A DNA stretch of 64,000 bases from UBA8517 sp964606975 (GTDB lineage: Bacteria; Patescibacteriota; Microgenomatia; UBA8517): positions 1 to 64,000 of the forward strand of contig CAZSGY010000006.1 of the NCBI GenBank assembly GCA_964606975.1, in the 5' to 3' direction. The translations under genes and the position numbers were made by a program. The notes under the pieces were generated by a model, which saw only the letters and a list, made by a program, of their open reading frames with translations, did not search any database and was not told the origin of the DNA. Below, piece after piece: positions 34,505 to 42,743 of this stretch (within the stretch, counting starts at the first letter, position 1; each line of letters starts with the position of its first letter).

Positions 34505-35494
34505 ATGCCGGCTAAAATAATTAAACATAAGTGGTTTTTAGTCTGTCTTGTTTTGGCCGTTTTTCTGGCATTTTTTAGAAATACACAAGGCACATGGCAG
34601 CAGGACAATTATGTAGGATATGCAGAGCACCTACCTTCAGACATAGGTCAAATATCCTTTTTTGATTCGAGGTTGCTTCCCGGTCTCCCGATTTTAATTT
34701 ACATTTTGCATTATTTGGCGGGAGATTTTTATGTTGCAGGTTATTTAATTACATTTTTGTCGTTTATCGGTTCTTACCTACTTTTATATAAATTAACCAA
34801 ATCAAATTTGAGTTTTTTGCCACTGGTGTTTCCTCCTATACTTTTAAATCTTGCTTCGCTAATAGACACGGAATATCCGTTCATTTTTTTATTGATTCTT
34901 GGCTACTCTTTAATAAAAGGCAGGCGTTATAATTTGGCCTTTCTGGTAATCGGCATTTCAGTTTGGTTTAGGCTCGCGGGAGTAGCTGTTATGGCTGGAG
35001 TTTTTGTTTATATGCTATTAAAAAAGGAATTCCGCAAGGTTTTTGCAGGCTTGTCGTATTTTTTAATGCCAGTACTTTTACTTTCTTTATACAATATCCA
35101 TTTTTTTGGATATGAAAATCCTTTTTATCAGCTTTTCGCCTATCAAGCGCTGCATCCCGAAAGAATAAGTTTTGGGGCAATACAGCTGGTGCAGGATTTG
35201 ATCAGGGCCATAAGGTGGGGTTGGTACAAGATTTTTATCTCAGGATTTTTTTACGTGATTTTCTATGTTCTAATGTACATTAAAACATTTAAAACAAAAG
35301 GCCTCGAATTTTGGATTATTACCGGTCTCTACCTTTTTACCTTGAGCGTAAATCTGGTTCCTTTTTTGGAAAACTTGGGAAGGTATCTTGCCCCTGCGGT
35401 GCCATTTTTCTGGCTTGTACACTACAACAAACTACAAAGGAGTGCGCTCGCAGTAGCAGCCATTATTGCCTCGTTTTTAGTGGTTATTGTCTGA
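34505..35494 (+). CDS. polytopic membrane protein, possible GT-C glycosyltransferase
   Basis: The 329 residues hold about eight to ten hydrophobic segments with an early extracytoplasmic loop containing DSRLLPGLPILIY and a TEYPF segment. This layout resembles lipid-phosphosugar-dependent GT-C glycosyltransferases, but no diagnostic motif is certain. It is transcribed divergently from the epimerase gene through a shared promoter, which supports a joint role in making or transferring a surface sugar. Function is inference. Confidence 0.6.
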   Translation: MPAKIIKHKWFLVCLVLAVFLAFFRNTQGTWQQDNYVGYAEHLPSDIGQISFFDSRLLPGLPILIYILHYLAGDFYVAGYLITFLSFIGSYLLLYKLTKSNLSFLPLVFPPILLNLASLIDTEYPFIFLLILGYSLIKGRRYNLAFLVIGISVWFRLAGVAVMAGVFVYMLLKKEFRKVFAGLSYFLMPVLLLSLYNIHFFGYENPFYQLFAYQALHPERISFGAIQLVQDLIRAIRWGWYKIFISGFFYVIFYVLMYIKTFKTKGLEFWIITGLYLFTLSVNLVPFLENLGRYLAPAVPFFWLVHYNKLQRSALAVAAIIASFLVVIV

Positions 35495-35525
35495 AATCCA
35501 CTTGATACTCAACTTGCATAAATAT

Positions 35526-35531
35526 TATATT
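35526..35531 (+). promoter_or_regulatory. -10 box of the 77-residue ORF
   Basis: TATATT ends 5 bases before the ATG at 35537; a TTGATA lies further upstream near 35502. Confidence 0.3.
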
Positions 35532-35536
35532 TAGCT

Positions 35537-35770
35537 ATGAGTAAAGAGTTGTCCCTGGACGTGGCTGGCATTATCGAAAAGCACCTCTCTTGGGACAAAT
35601 ACTTAGGATGTGATAGCCAGGTGGCTATGAAGGCATTTGAGTTATACCAGGAACGGCTGGCCGAAGGTAGAGACGGTACTCCGGATGAGGACTGGCAGAA
35701 GGCGGAAGATTTGGTTAGGGAAGAATTTGCTATGGAATTTTTGGAAAAAACCGCCCCACGGCTTGCGTAG
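35537..35770 (+). CDS. small hypothetical acidic protein
   Basis: The 77 residues are acidic and predicted helical (KAFELYQERLAEG, DEDWQKAEDLVREEFAMEFLEK) with no membrane segment. The DEDWQKAE segment recalls short DUF2934-like proteins (YxLAExRG...DWxxAE), a weak resemblance. It has a -10 box next to its ATG and contains the -35 of the rplC promoter in its last codons. Confidence 0.55.
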   Translation: MSKELSLDVAGIIEKHLSWDKYLGCDSQVAMKAFELYQERLAEGRDGTPDEDWQKAEDLVREEFAMEFLEKTAPRLA

Positions 35771-35791
35771 GCATATCACTTCTGATATAAT
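35764..35791 (+). promoter_or_regulatory. promoter of the rplC ribosomal operon
   Basis: TTGCGT (35764-35769), 16-base spacer, extended -10 TGATATAAT with TATAAT at 35786-35791. It replaces the usual S10 promoter because rpsJ has been separated from rplC. Confidence 0.55.
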
Positions 35792-35865
35792 TGCCGTCAT
35801 AACAATATGGTGGTTATGATCAAAGTCAGCCACAAAGACAGTCTTCGCTAGGTAGCTTCAGGAAA

Positions 35866-35888
35866 GCGCCTCGAGAAGGCGCCTTTTG
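35866..35888 (+). terminator. attenuator-like hairpin in rplC leader
   Basis: GCGCCT (35866-35871) pairs with AGGCGC (35877-35882) around CGAGA and is followed by CTTTTGTTT. It lies about 75 bases into the leader, so it could cause regulated early termination, as the L4-controlled S10 leader does in E. coli. Confidence 0.5.
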
Positions 35889-35937
35889 TTTAATGCCTGT
35901 TCGACTCGTGAGAGCCGGATCTGGGTTCACAACAAGC

Positions 35938-36717
35938 ATGATTAATACTATTTTAGGTTCGAAAGGTGTAAATAGTCAGACCTTTGTACAAGGGTTTAGG
36001 ATTCCCGTTACCAAAGTAATGGCGGGACCTTGTGTCGTGACTCAAATTAAAAAAGTCGAAAAAGACGGTTACTACGCAGTCCAACTAGGTTTTTCCTCAA
36101 AGAAATCAAAAAACACCTCAAAATCACTCCAGGGACATTTAAAAGAAACAGCAAAGGAACAAAAATTTCCAAAAGTTTTAAGAGAAATCAGGTTGGATAA
36201 AGAGCCGGAATTTAAAGTTGGCGATGTTATCAAAGTATCCGAGGTTTTGAAGCGCGGAGATATTATCGCTGTAACCGGAATTTCTAAAGGAAAAGGATTT
36301 GCCGGTGTTGTTAAAAAGCACCATTTTAAGGGAGGACCCAGGACACACGGACAGAGCGATCGTGAAAGGGCTCCGGGATCAATCGGGCAAACAACCACTC
36401 CGGGTAGAGTTTACAAAGGCAAAAAAATGGCCGGAAGAATGGGGACAGAACAAGTAACTATTAAAAATTTGCACATTATTTCGGTAAATGAAGAAACCGG
36501 TGAGATCGAAATTTCCGGACAAGTTCCCGGAATAACAGGCGCGATTTTAACAATCAGGAAGATTAAATCCGGAAGCTTAAAAGATTTGGAGAAGGAAACA
36601 GTAGCTCAAGTGGTTGAGGGTGAAGCCCCTGCAGAAGGTCAGGCTGTAGCTGAAGAAAAGGCCGGGGAACCGGCAAAACCGGAAGAAGCTAAACCTGAAC
36701 AACAGGCACAAGCATAA
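35938..36717 (+). CDS. rplC: 50S ribosomal protein uL3
   Basis: uL3 is an early 23S rRNA binder near the peptidyl-transferase centre. ATG 35938 (MINTILGSKG) matches the family's N-terminus best; ATG 35893, in the same frame, would add 15 residues and begin 5 bases after the attenuator T-run. Core motifs are ISKGKGFAGVVKKHHFKGG and the GSIGQTTTPGRVYKGKKMAGRMG loop. A 45-residue Glu/Ala/Pro-rich tail extends past the usual length. First gene of a long ribosomal operon. Confidence 0.95.
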   Translation: MINTILGSKGVNSQTFVQGFRIPVTKVMAGPCVVTQIKKVEKDGYYAVQLGFSSKKSKNTSKSLQGHLKETAKEQKFPKVLREIRLDKEPEFKVGDVIKVSEVLKRGDIIAVTGISKGKGFAGVVKKHHFKGGPRTHGQSDRERAPGSIGQTTTPGRVYKGKKMAGRMGTEQVTIKNLHIISVNEETGEIEISGQVPGITGAILTIRKIKSGSLKDLEKETVAQVVEGEAPAEGQAVAEEKAGEPAKPEEAKPEQQAQA

Positions 36718-36740
36718 ACAGAGTTTTTTAAGATAAAAAT

Positions 36741-37424
36741 ATGAAAGTACAAACATTCACATCTAAAGGTACCAAGATAGAAGACACAAATTTGCCTAAG
36801 GAGTTTAGTGTAAAAGTAAACTTACCTCTTTTAGCACAGGCTTTGTATGTTTACGAGGAAAGAAGCCATGTGGGTTTGAGGAAGACTAAAACAAGAGCTG
36901 AGGTTTTGAGAACAACCAAGAAACTCTACAGACAAAAAGGAACTGGTGGTGCCAGGCATGGTAGCCGCAGAGCCCCCATTTTTGTCGGTGGCGGAGTTGC
37001 CTTGGGACCAAGGCCGGTCAGAAGAGTCTTGAATCTGACCAACGACATTAAAAGTAAAGCCAAATTTATGGCTTTCGCATTAAAAGCCAATGAAGGAAAA
37101 CTGATTTTTGTTTCCGGAATTTCCAAATTAGAAAAAACCAAAGCCGCAGGCGAACTTGTCGATGCCTTAAAAAAGGCGGTCAAAGCCAAGAGATTTACTT
37201 TTATTTTAGCCAACAATGCCTCAGGCAGCATTAAAGTTTTACGAAACTTGGTTGATGCCTCCTGTCTTCTCTACAAGGACGTTAGCGCCCTGGATATTTA
37301 TAGGGGTGGAACAATAATTATGGATGAGGAAATCTTTGCTGAAAATAAAGTCAGCGGGAGTAAAGAAGCAACCAAGAAAGCAAAAACAGTTAAGAAAGTC
37401 GCAAAAAAGGAAATTAAGAAATAA
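36741..37424 (+). CDS. rplD: 50S ribosomal protein uL4
   Basis: The 227 residues include the long exit-tunnel loop with RQKGTGGARHGSRRAPIFVGG and end in a Lys-rich tail of about 25 residues. uL4 lines the nascent-chain tunnel and in some bacteria represses its own operon, which fits the hairpin before rplC. Confidence 0.96.
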   Translation: MKVQTFTSKGTKIEDTNLPKEFSVKVNLPLLAQALYVYEERSHVGLRKTKTRAEVLRTTKKLYRQKGTGGARHGSRRAPIFVGGGVALGPRPVRRVLNLTNDIKSKAKFMAFALKANEGKLIFVSGISKLEKTKAAGELVDALKKAVKAKRFTFILANNASGSIKVLRNLVDASCLLYKDVSALDIYRGGTIIMDEEIFAENKVSGSKEATKKAKTVKKVAKKEIKK

Positions 37425-37426
37425 CC

Positions 37427-37702
37427 ATGTTAAAACCGATTTTTACAGAAAAAAGTCTAAGAGAAGCCAAGAACGGAAATTACACCTTTCAGGTTTCGGT
37501 AGGCATGGATAAAAAACAAATAGCTGCCAAAATTACCCAACTATTTGGCGTAAAAGTAATTGATGTAAGAACCATGAAGGTCGGACCGGAAAAAGGTAGA
37601 AACGCCCGCGGTAGGAATTTTTCTATTCAGGCCGTTAAAAAAGCTGTAATCACACTTAAAAGCGGGGACAAGATTGATGTTTTCGAAGAAAGCAAAAAAT
37701 AA
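37427..37702 (+). CDS. rplW: 50S ribosomal protein uL23
   Basis: The 91-residue protein has the uL23 fold with TEKS near the start and VKVIDVRTMKVGPEKGRNARG. It sits at the tunnel exit where SRP and trigger factor dock. Start is 2 bases after rplD. Confidence 0.95.
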   Translation: MLKPIFTEKSLREAKNGNYTFQVSVGMDKKQIAAKITQLFGVKVIDVRTMKVGPEKGRNARGRNFSIQAVKKAVITLKSGDKIDVFEESKK

Positions 37703-37709
37703 TTAATTT

Positions 37710-38483
37710 ATGAAAACTTTAAAAAGCATATTATCTAAAAAATCAGGAAGGTCAAACGGACGTGTTACCGTCAGACACCAGGGTGGTCGTGAAAAAAGAT
37801 TTTTGCGTGAAGTTGATTTTAGGCGCGACAAAAAGGATATTTGGGGAGTTGTTGAGAAGATTGAATACGATCCCAACAGAAACGCCGATATCGCGCTAGT
37901 TATTTACGAAGACGGTGACAGACGTTATATCATTAGCCCGGTAGGCCTTAAAGTCGGATCTAAAGTAATTGCCTCCGATGTTGCCCCGACCGAAGCCGGT
38001 AATGCATTGCCTTTGAGGGTTATTCCCGTAGGAACCCCGGTTCACAATATTGAAATTACACACGGAAAAGGAGGCCAAATGGTCAAAGGTGCCGGAAATG
38101 TTGCGATGATATTCGGAAAAGAGGAAAATTTATCTACTGGAAAAACAGGTTGGGTTTTGGTTAAACTACCCTCTGGTGAAATAAGGAAGTTTGACCCTGA
38201 ATGTGTGGCGGTAATTGGCCAGATTGGGAACGTCAATGCAAAAAATAGAAAATTAGGAAAAGCAGGACGTGTTAGGCATATGGGTAAAAGGCCGCAAGTT
38301 CGCGGTGTGGCTATGAATCCCCACTCCCATCCTCACGGAGGCGGAGAGGGTCGAAGCGGTGTTGGTATGAAGTATCCGAAGACTTTTTATGGAAGAAAAG
38401 CTGTTGGTAAAACGAGAAACAAATCCCGTTACTCCAACCGCGTGATTGTTCAAAGAAGAGGAGGAAAATCAATTTTAGGTTAA
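37710..38483 (+). CDS. rplB: 50S ribosomal protein uL2
   Basis: The 257 residues contain RVTVRHQGGREKRFLREVDF and the conserved RGVAMNPHSHPHGGGEGR loop whose His approaches the peptidyl-transferase centre. Slightly shorter than the 275-residue norm because of a clipped N-terminus. Confidence 0.97.
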   Translation: MKTLKSILSKKSGRSNGRVTVRHQGGREKRFLREVDFRRDKKDIWGVVEKIEYDPNRNADIALVIYEDGDRRYIISPVGLKVGSKVIASDVAPTEAGNALPLRVIPVGTPVHNIEITHGKGGQMVKGAGNVAMIFGKEENLSTGKTGWVLVKLPSGEIRKFDPECVAVIGQIGNVNAKNRKLGKAGRVRHMGKRPQVRGVAMNPHSHPHGGGEGRSGVGMKYPKTFYGRKAVGKTRNKSRYSNRVIVQRRGGKSILG

Positions 38484-38490
38484 AAATAAT

Positions 38491-38772
38491 ATGGCAAGAA
38501 GTTCTAAAAAAGGGCCGTTTGTAGACCCGATACTAGTCAAAAAAGTTGAAAAAGGAATGGGAGCCAAAGAAAGCCCCATTAAAACCTGGTCAAGGAGATC
38601 TCAGATCTCCCCGGATTTCGTCGGTAAGTATTTCCAGGTTCATAACGGACGTATATTTATTGATGTCTTTATTACTGAAGACATGGTCGGTCACAGACTT
38701 GGAGAATTTTCTCCGACCAGAACATTTAGGGGACATGGAGAAATCGTTAAGAGGACTATGGATAAGACCTAA
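38491..38772 (+). CDS. rpsS: 30S ribosomal protein uS19
   Basis: The 93 residues are full length, with RSSKKGPFVDP, WSRRSQISPDFVG and GHRLGEFSPTRTFRGH, which lie in the 30S head near S13. Confidence 0.97.
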   Translation: MARSSKKGPFVDPILVKKVEKGMGAKESPIKTWSRRSQISPDFVGKYFQVHNGRIFIDVFITEDMVGHRLGEFSPTRTFRGHGEIVKRTMDKT

Positions 38773-38805
38773 GATTTTTTATCTGACGACGTAAAAACAA
38801 AAAAA

Positions 38806-39246
38806 ATGGAAAAACAATTTATAGCAACACAAAAATATTTACTAATGAGCCCTAGAAAAATCAGGCTTGTTACTGCGCTTGTCAAGAAAATGAAACCGGC
38901 AGAAGCGGTCGAAAAACTGCCTTTTGTCCAAAAAAGAGCTGCTATCGAGGTTTCTAAAGTAATCAAAAATGCAATTGCTGCTGCTAAGTTTGCCGGGGTT
39001 TCTGAAACCGATCTTGTAATTAAAGAAATTCAGGTCAATGAAGGACCACGTCTTAAAAGAGGCAGAGCTGCAAGTCGTGGCATGTGGCACCCGTTTAAAA
39101 AGAGGATGGCACATATCAGGGTTGTCTTGGCAACAAATGCTAAACCAGAAGTTCTGGATTCTAAACAAATAGAGAAAAAAGAAGATGAGGGCGCTAAAGA
39201 AGAAATCAAAAAAGTAGAGAAAAAAAGAAAGGAGGCAAAATCTTAA
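38806..39246 (+). CDS. rplV: 50S ribosomal protein uL22
   Basis: Residues 1-115 are the usual uL22 with the tunnel beta-hairpin (GRAASRGMWHPFKKRMAHI). A further 30 residues form a Glu/Lys-rich tail not found in most bacteria. AAGGAGG at the end of the gene is too far from rpsC to serve as its ribosome binding site. Confidence 0.95.
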   Translation: MEKQFIATQKYLLMSPRKIRLVTALVKKMKPAEAVEKLPFVQKRAAIEVSKVIKNAIAAAKFAGVSETDLVIKEIQVNEGPRLKRGRAASRGMWHPFKKRMAHIRVVLATNAKPEVLDSKQIEKKEDEGAKEEIKKVEKKRKEAKS

Positions 39247-39253
39247 TTTTCGG

Positions 39254-39281
39254 ATTTAGATATTCGAATTTAGAATTTAAT
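39254..39281 (+). repeat. ATTTAGN heptamer array upstream of rpsC
   Basis: Four 7-base units, ATTTAGA, TATTCGA, ATTTAGA, ATTTAAT, end 4 bases before the rpsC ATG. The phase and unit match the array before fusA. Confidence 0.5.
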
Positions 39282-39285
39282 AAAA

Positions 39286-39939
39286 ATGGGACAAAAAGCT
39301 AATCCAATCGGAATGAGAGTCGGAACCTTCCTACCTTGGAAATCAAGATGGTTTGCCGACTCCGCAAGTTTTAAGAATTTCTTGATCGAAGACATAAAAA
39401 TCAGAGAAGAGCTAACCAAGAAACTTAAACTTGCAGGAGTTACCGGAGTCGAAATTGAAAGATTGCCCAAAAGCATGGTGGTTATCATCACGGTCAGCCG
39501 TCCGGGCGTAGTCATCGGACATGGCGGAACCGGAATTGAAGACGTCAAGAAATTTATCCTGAAAATTATGAGCGATGTCAGAAAGAAAGCGGTCAAGGAC
39601 ATTAAAATTGATATCAGAATTAATGAGGTAAAAAATCCCGAGCTTTCGGCATATTTAGTAGCAGATAGAATTGCCGGAGAGATGGAGAGAAGAATTCCTC
39701 ATAGACGTGCAGTCCAAAAAGCCATTGAAAGAGTTATGGCCGGAGGGGCTCTTGGGATTAAAGTTGTTTTGGCAGGCCGTATTAACGGTGCTGAAATATC
39801 CCGCGTTGAAACTTTCCATGAGGGTTCTGTACCCGCACAAACGTTACGTGAGAATATCGATTATGCTCAAATCCCAGCTCTTTTAAAAAGAGGATATGTC
39901 GGGGTAAAAGTTTGGATACACAAAAAAGCTGAGGCCTAA
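39286..39939 (+). CDS. rpsC: 30S ribosomal protein uS3
   Basis: The 217 residues have the N-terminal MGQKANPIGMRVG, a KH domain with the phosphate-contacting segment PGVVIGHGGTGIEDVKK, and the C-terminal domain with RINGAEISRVETFHEG, part of the mRNA entry site. Confidence 0.97.
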   Translation: MGQKANPIGMRVGTFLPWKSRWFADSASFKNFLIEDIKIREELTKKLKLAGVTGVEIERLPKSMVVIITVSRPGVVIGHGGTGIEDVKKFILKIMSDVRKKAVKDIKIDIRINEVKNPELSAYLVADRIAGEMERRIPHRRAVQKAIERVMAGGALGIKVVLAGRINGAEISRVETFHEGSVPAQTLRENIDYAQIPALLKRGYVGVKVWIHKKAEA

Positions 39940-39955
39940 TTAGAAATTTATTGAT

Positions 39956-40369
39956 ATGTTACAACCGAAAAGAAGAAAATATATAAAAGATTTTAGAGGC
40001 AGACGTAAGGGTCCTGCTACCCGCGGGAACAGCATTGCCTTTGGTGATTATGGAATGAAAGCTCAAGAGGTTGCCTGGATCACTTCCGCTCAAATCGAAG
40101 CAGCCAGGCGCACCATTACCCATTCTCTGAAAAGAGGGGGAAAGGTCTGGGTAAGAGTCTTTCCCGATAAACCCATTACCAGCCGTCCGGCAGGAAAAAG
40201 AATGGGTGGAGGAAAGGGCGACATCTCAACTTATGTTGCAGTTGTCAAACCCGGATTGATACTTTTTGAGGTGGCAGGTGCCGATCCGGCGGCCATTAAA
40301 GAAGCTTTCAGAAAAGCTTCTGCGAAGTTACCGATTGATATCAAAGTTGTCAGCAGGATTGAAGAATAA
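39956..40369 (+). CDS. rplP: 50S ribosomal protein uL16
   Basis: The 137 residues are normal length, with MLQPKRRKYIKDFRGR, FGDYGMKAQEVAWITSAQIE and RPAGKRMGGGKGD. uL16 contacts the acceptor arm of A-site tRNA. Confidence 0.97.
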   Translation: MLQPKRRKYIKDFRGRRKGPATRGNSIAFGDYGMKAQEVAWITSAQIEAARRTITHSLKRGGKVWVRVFPDKPITSRPAGKRMGGGKGDISTYVAVVKPGLILFEVAGADPAAIKEAFRKASAKLPIDIKVVSRIEE

Positions 40370-40377
40370 TTTTAAAA

Positions 40378-40629
40378 ATGAAAAGAAAAGAATTTAAAGA
40401 ATTAAGATCGAAAACGGCCAAGGAGTTAAGGAAAATTGTTATGGACAAAAAAGTCGAGGCTGAAAAAGCAAAAATGAAAATTTTAAGCGGGAAAGAGAAG
40501 AATCTTAAAGTGGCCAGGAATTTCCGATCCGAAATTGCTAAAATACTAACCTTGGCCAGAGAAAAAGACATCATCGAGAGTTTGGAGAAAAAAGTCGAGA
40601 TTAAAGAAAAAGGAAAGGAGAACGCCTAA
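40378..40629 (+). CDS. rpmC: 50S ribosomal protein uL29
   Basis: The 83 residues form two long helices as in uL29 (KEFKELRSKTAKELRKI and KNLKVARNFRSEIAKILTL), with an extra charged tail beyond the usual 65 residues. Position between rplP and rpsQ is canonical. Confidence 0.92.
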   Translation: MKRKEFKELRSKTAKELRKIVMDKKVEAEKAKMKILSGKEKNLKVARNFRSEIAKILTLAREKDIIESLEKKVEIKEKGKENA

Positions 40630-40660
40630 AATCACCATAGGGGGTGAGCGTAATCAAATT

Positions 40661-40906
40661 ATGAAAGTATTTACCGGAAAAGTAGTAGGTTTGCAGGATA
40701 AAACTGCAACTGTTGAAGTGGAGAGAGTTAAAATCCACCCTCTTTACAAAAAGAGATTTAAAAGGTCAACCAAATATCATGTTCAGGACGAAACCGGAGT
40801 CAAGGTTGGGGATATGGTTAAGTTTGCAGATTCCCGGCCATACTCGAAGTCTAAAAAGTGGAAGATATTGCAGGTTCGTGGAAATAAAAAGGAGGCAAAG
40901 AAATGA
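40661..40906 (+). CDS. rpsQ: 30S ribosomal protein uS17
   Basis: The 81 residues show the OB-fold uS17 motifs GKVVGLQDKTATVEVER, HPLYKKRFKRS and PYSKSKKWKI. GGGGTGAG about 20 bases upstream may be a distant ribosome binding site. The last 4 bases overlap rplN. Confidence 0.95.
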   Translation: MKVFTGKVVGLQDKTATVEVERVKIHPLYKKRFKRSTKYHVQDETGVKVGDMVKFADSRPYSKSKKWKILQVRGNKKEAKK

Positions 40907-41268
40907 TACAACTGAGAACTATGTTAATTCCGGCAGACAATAGCGGCGCCAAGCGCATCCAGGTGATCGGTGTTCCCGGTAGAGTTGGCAGATTTGCAAC
41001 TTTAGGGGATGTCGTTTTGGGAGTAGTCAAAAGTGCAGATCCGGCCGGGATTGTGACAGATCACGAAAAAGTGAAGGTGTTAATAGTCCGTACACACAAA
41101 GAGGTTAGGAGAAAAGACGGAAGCTATATCAGATTTGATGACAACGCAGGTGTGGTTATCGACAAACAGGGATTGCCCAGAGGCACCAGAATTTTAGGAC
41201 CGGTTGCTCGTGAAGTTAAAGAAGCAGGCTATAACAAAATTGCGTCACTTGCCCGTGAAGTGGTTTAA
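40903..41268 (+). CDS. rplN: 50S ribosomal protein uL14
   Basis: The 121 residues match uL14 throughout (MIQLRTMLIPADNSGAKRI, RKDGSYIRFDDNAGVVID, GPVAREVKE). AAGGAGG at 40889-40895 is a strong ribosome binding site and fixes the ATG. uL14 forms an intersubunit bridge. Confidence 0.97.
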   Translation: MIQLRTMLIPADNSGAKRIQVIGVPGRVGRFATLGDVVLGVVKSADPAGIVTDHEKVKVLIVRTHKEVRRKDGSYIRFDDNAGVVIDKQGLPRGTRILGPVAREVKEAGYNKIASLAREVV

Positions 41269-41273
41269 AAAAT

Positions 41274-41588
41274 ATGTTGAAATTTAAAAAAGGAGATACA
41301 GTTAAAATAACAGCAGGTAAAGATAAAGGCAGGGAGGGTAAAATCGAAAAGATTTTGCCGGTTGAAAATAAAGCCATAATCCCCGGTGTTAATCTTTACA
41401 AAAAACACGTCAAAGGTTTCGGCGACGTTAAAGGCGGAATTTATGACATACCAAGGGCATTGGGTTTTGGCAAAATAGCTTTGGTTTGTCCGAAATGTAA
41501 GAAAATGACCAGAGTAGGATTTGGGTTTGCAGGCGAAGAGAAAGTCAGAATGTGTAAGAAGTGTGGAAAGGAAATAGATACCAAATGA
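41274..41588 (+). CDS. rplX: 50S ribosomal protein uL24
   Basis: The 104 residues begin with the KOW motif (KKGDTVKITAGKDKGREGKI) and end with a zinc-ribbon-like pair of CxxC motifs (CPKC and CKKC), as in many uL24 proteins. The TGA stop overlaps the rplE ATG. Confidence 0.96.
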   Translation: MLKFKKGDTVKITAGKDKGREGKIEKILPVENKAIIPGVNLYKKHVKGFGDVKGGIYDIPRALGFGKIALVCPKCKKMTRVGFGFAGEEKVRMCKKCGKEIDTK

Positions 41589-42139
41589 TAAACAGATTAC
41601 AGGAAAAATACGAAAAAGAAGTCAAGGCGGCCTTGATTAAGGAGTTTGATATAAAAAACACTTTCGCTGTTCCGAAAGTAGAGAAGGTTGTTGTCAACAT
41701 GGGTGTTGGCAGTTTGTCCAAAAATCAGCAGGCCATGGATGCTTTGAAAAAAGATTTATCACTAATAACGGGACAATCCCCCTCGGTTAGGAATGCTAAA
41801 GTATCTATTGCCAGTTTCTCGCTTAGAGCCGGGATGCCCGTAGGACTTAGTGCCACTCTGAGAGGAGAAAGAATGTATTCTTTCCTGGATAGGTTGTTTT
41901 CAATAGTTTTGCCCAGACTTCGCGATTTCAGAGGGGTTTCTGATAAATCATTTGATAAAATGGGAAATTACACATTAGCTTTTTCCGAACACACTGTTTT
42001 TCCTGAAATAGACTCGACCAAAAGCGCGAGTGCTCACGGTTTTGAAATAAGCATTGTTACAACGGCTAAGGATAAGGATACGTCAAAAAGACTTTTGGAG
42101 CTTTTGGGCATGCCTTTCGAGAAAGGAGAAACTAAATGA
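41585..42139 (+). CDS. rplE: 50S ribosomal protein uL5
   Basis: From ATG 41585 (overlap ATGA with rplX) the protein is 184 residues, typical for uL5, with VPKVEKVVVNMGVG, GQSPSVRNAKVSIASF and RLRDFRGV. It binds 5S rRNA. The longer frame from 41561 lies in rplX and is not used. Confidence 0.96.
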   Translation: MINRLQEKYEKEVKAALIKEFDIKNTFAVPKVEKVVVNMGVGSLSKNQQAMDALKKDLSLITGQSPSVRNAKVSIASFSLRAGMPVGLSATLRGERMYSFLDRLFSIVLPRLRDFRGVSDKSFDKMGNYTLAFSEHTVFPEIDSTKSASAHGFEISIVTTAKDKDTSKRLLELLGMPFEKGETK

Positions 42140-42321
42140 GTACAACAGCCAAAGAAGTAAGGGAAACAAAAAAACTTAAATTTAAAGTCAGATACAGAAA
42201 CAGGTGTAAAATCTGCGGAAGATCCCGCGGGTATATGCGCAAATACGGGCTTTGCCGACTCTGTTTTAGAGAACATGCCCTGAAAGGTGAAATCCCGGGT
42301 GTCAGAAAGGCATCTTGGTAA
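42136..42321 (+). CDS. rpsZ: 30S ribosomal protein uS14, zinc type
   Basis: The 61 residues are the short, zinc-binding form of uS14 with CKICGR and CRLCFR (two CxxC). GGAG at 42125-42128 supplies the ribosome binding site, and the start overlaps the end of rplE by 4 bases. Confidence 0.96.
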   Translation: MSTTAKEVRETKKLKFKVRYRNRCKICGRSRGYMRKYGLCRLCFREHALKGEIPGVRKASW

Positions 42322-42330
42322 TATTGAAAA

Positions 42331-42732
42331 ATGAAAAATAATATGAAACAAACAACAACCAATTATTCGGTAGGAGACTTTTTAATCAGAATTAAAAATG
42401 TTGCCATGGCAGGAAATAAGCAGCTTACACTCCCCTCGAATAAAAAATTGGTTGCTATTGCAGAGGCTCTAAAGAAAATGGGCTTTATCGAAACGGTCAA
42501 AAATGAAAAGGGGATATTGACTGTTACCCTAACTTTTAAAGACAAAAAACCCAGACTTATGGATTTGAAGCTTATTTCAAAGCCCGGTCTTAGGGTATAT
42601 ATGGGAGCAGACGAGTTGGAAAAAAAGAAAGGACCCTCCGTTTTTCTGATTTCGACACCAAAGGGGATGACGTCATCCATTAGGGCGATTAAGGAAAGAA
42701 GCGGAGGAGAAGTGATAGCAGAAATTTTATAA
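42331..42732 (+). CDS. rpsH: 30S ribosomal protein uS8
   Basis: The 133 residues have the uS8 features SVGDFLIRIKNV, KPGLRVYMGADEL and the terminal GGEVIAEIL, although the loop before the end reads STPKGMTSSIRA. A second ATG at 42343 is an alternative start. Confidence 0.95.
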   Translation: MKNNMKQTTTNYSVGDFLIRIKNVAMAGNKQLTLPSNKKLVAIAEALKKMGFIETVKNEKGILTVTLTFKDKKPRLMDLKLISKPGLRVYMGADELEKKKGPSVFLISTPKGMTSSIRAIKERSGGEVIAEIL

Positions 42733-42743
42733 TCTTAAAAGAT

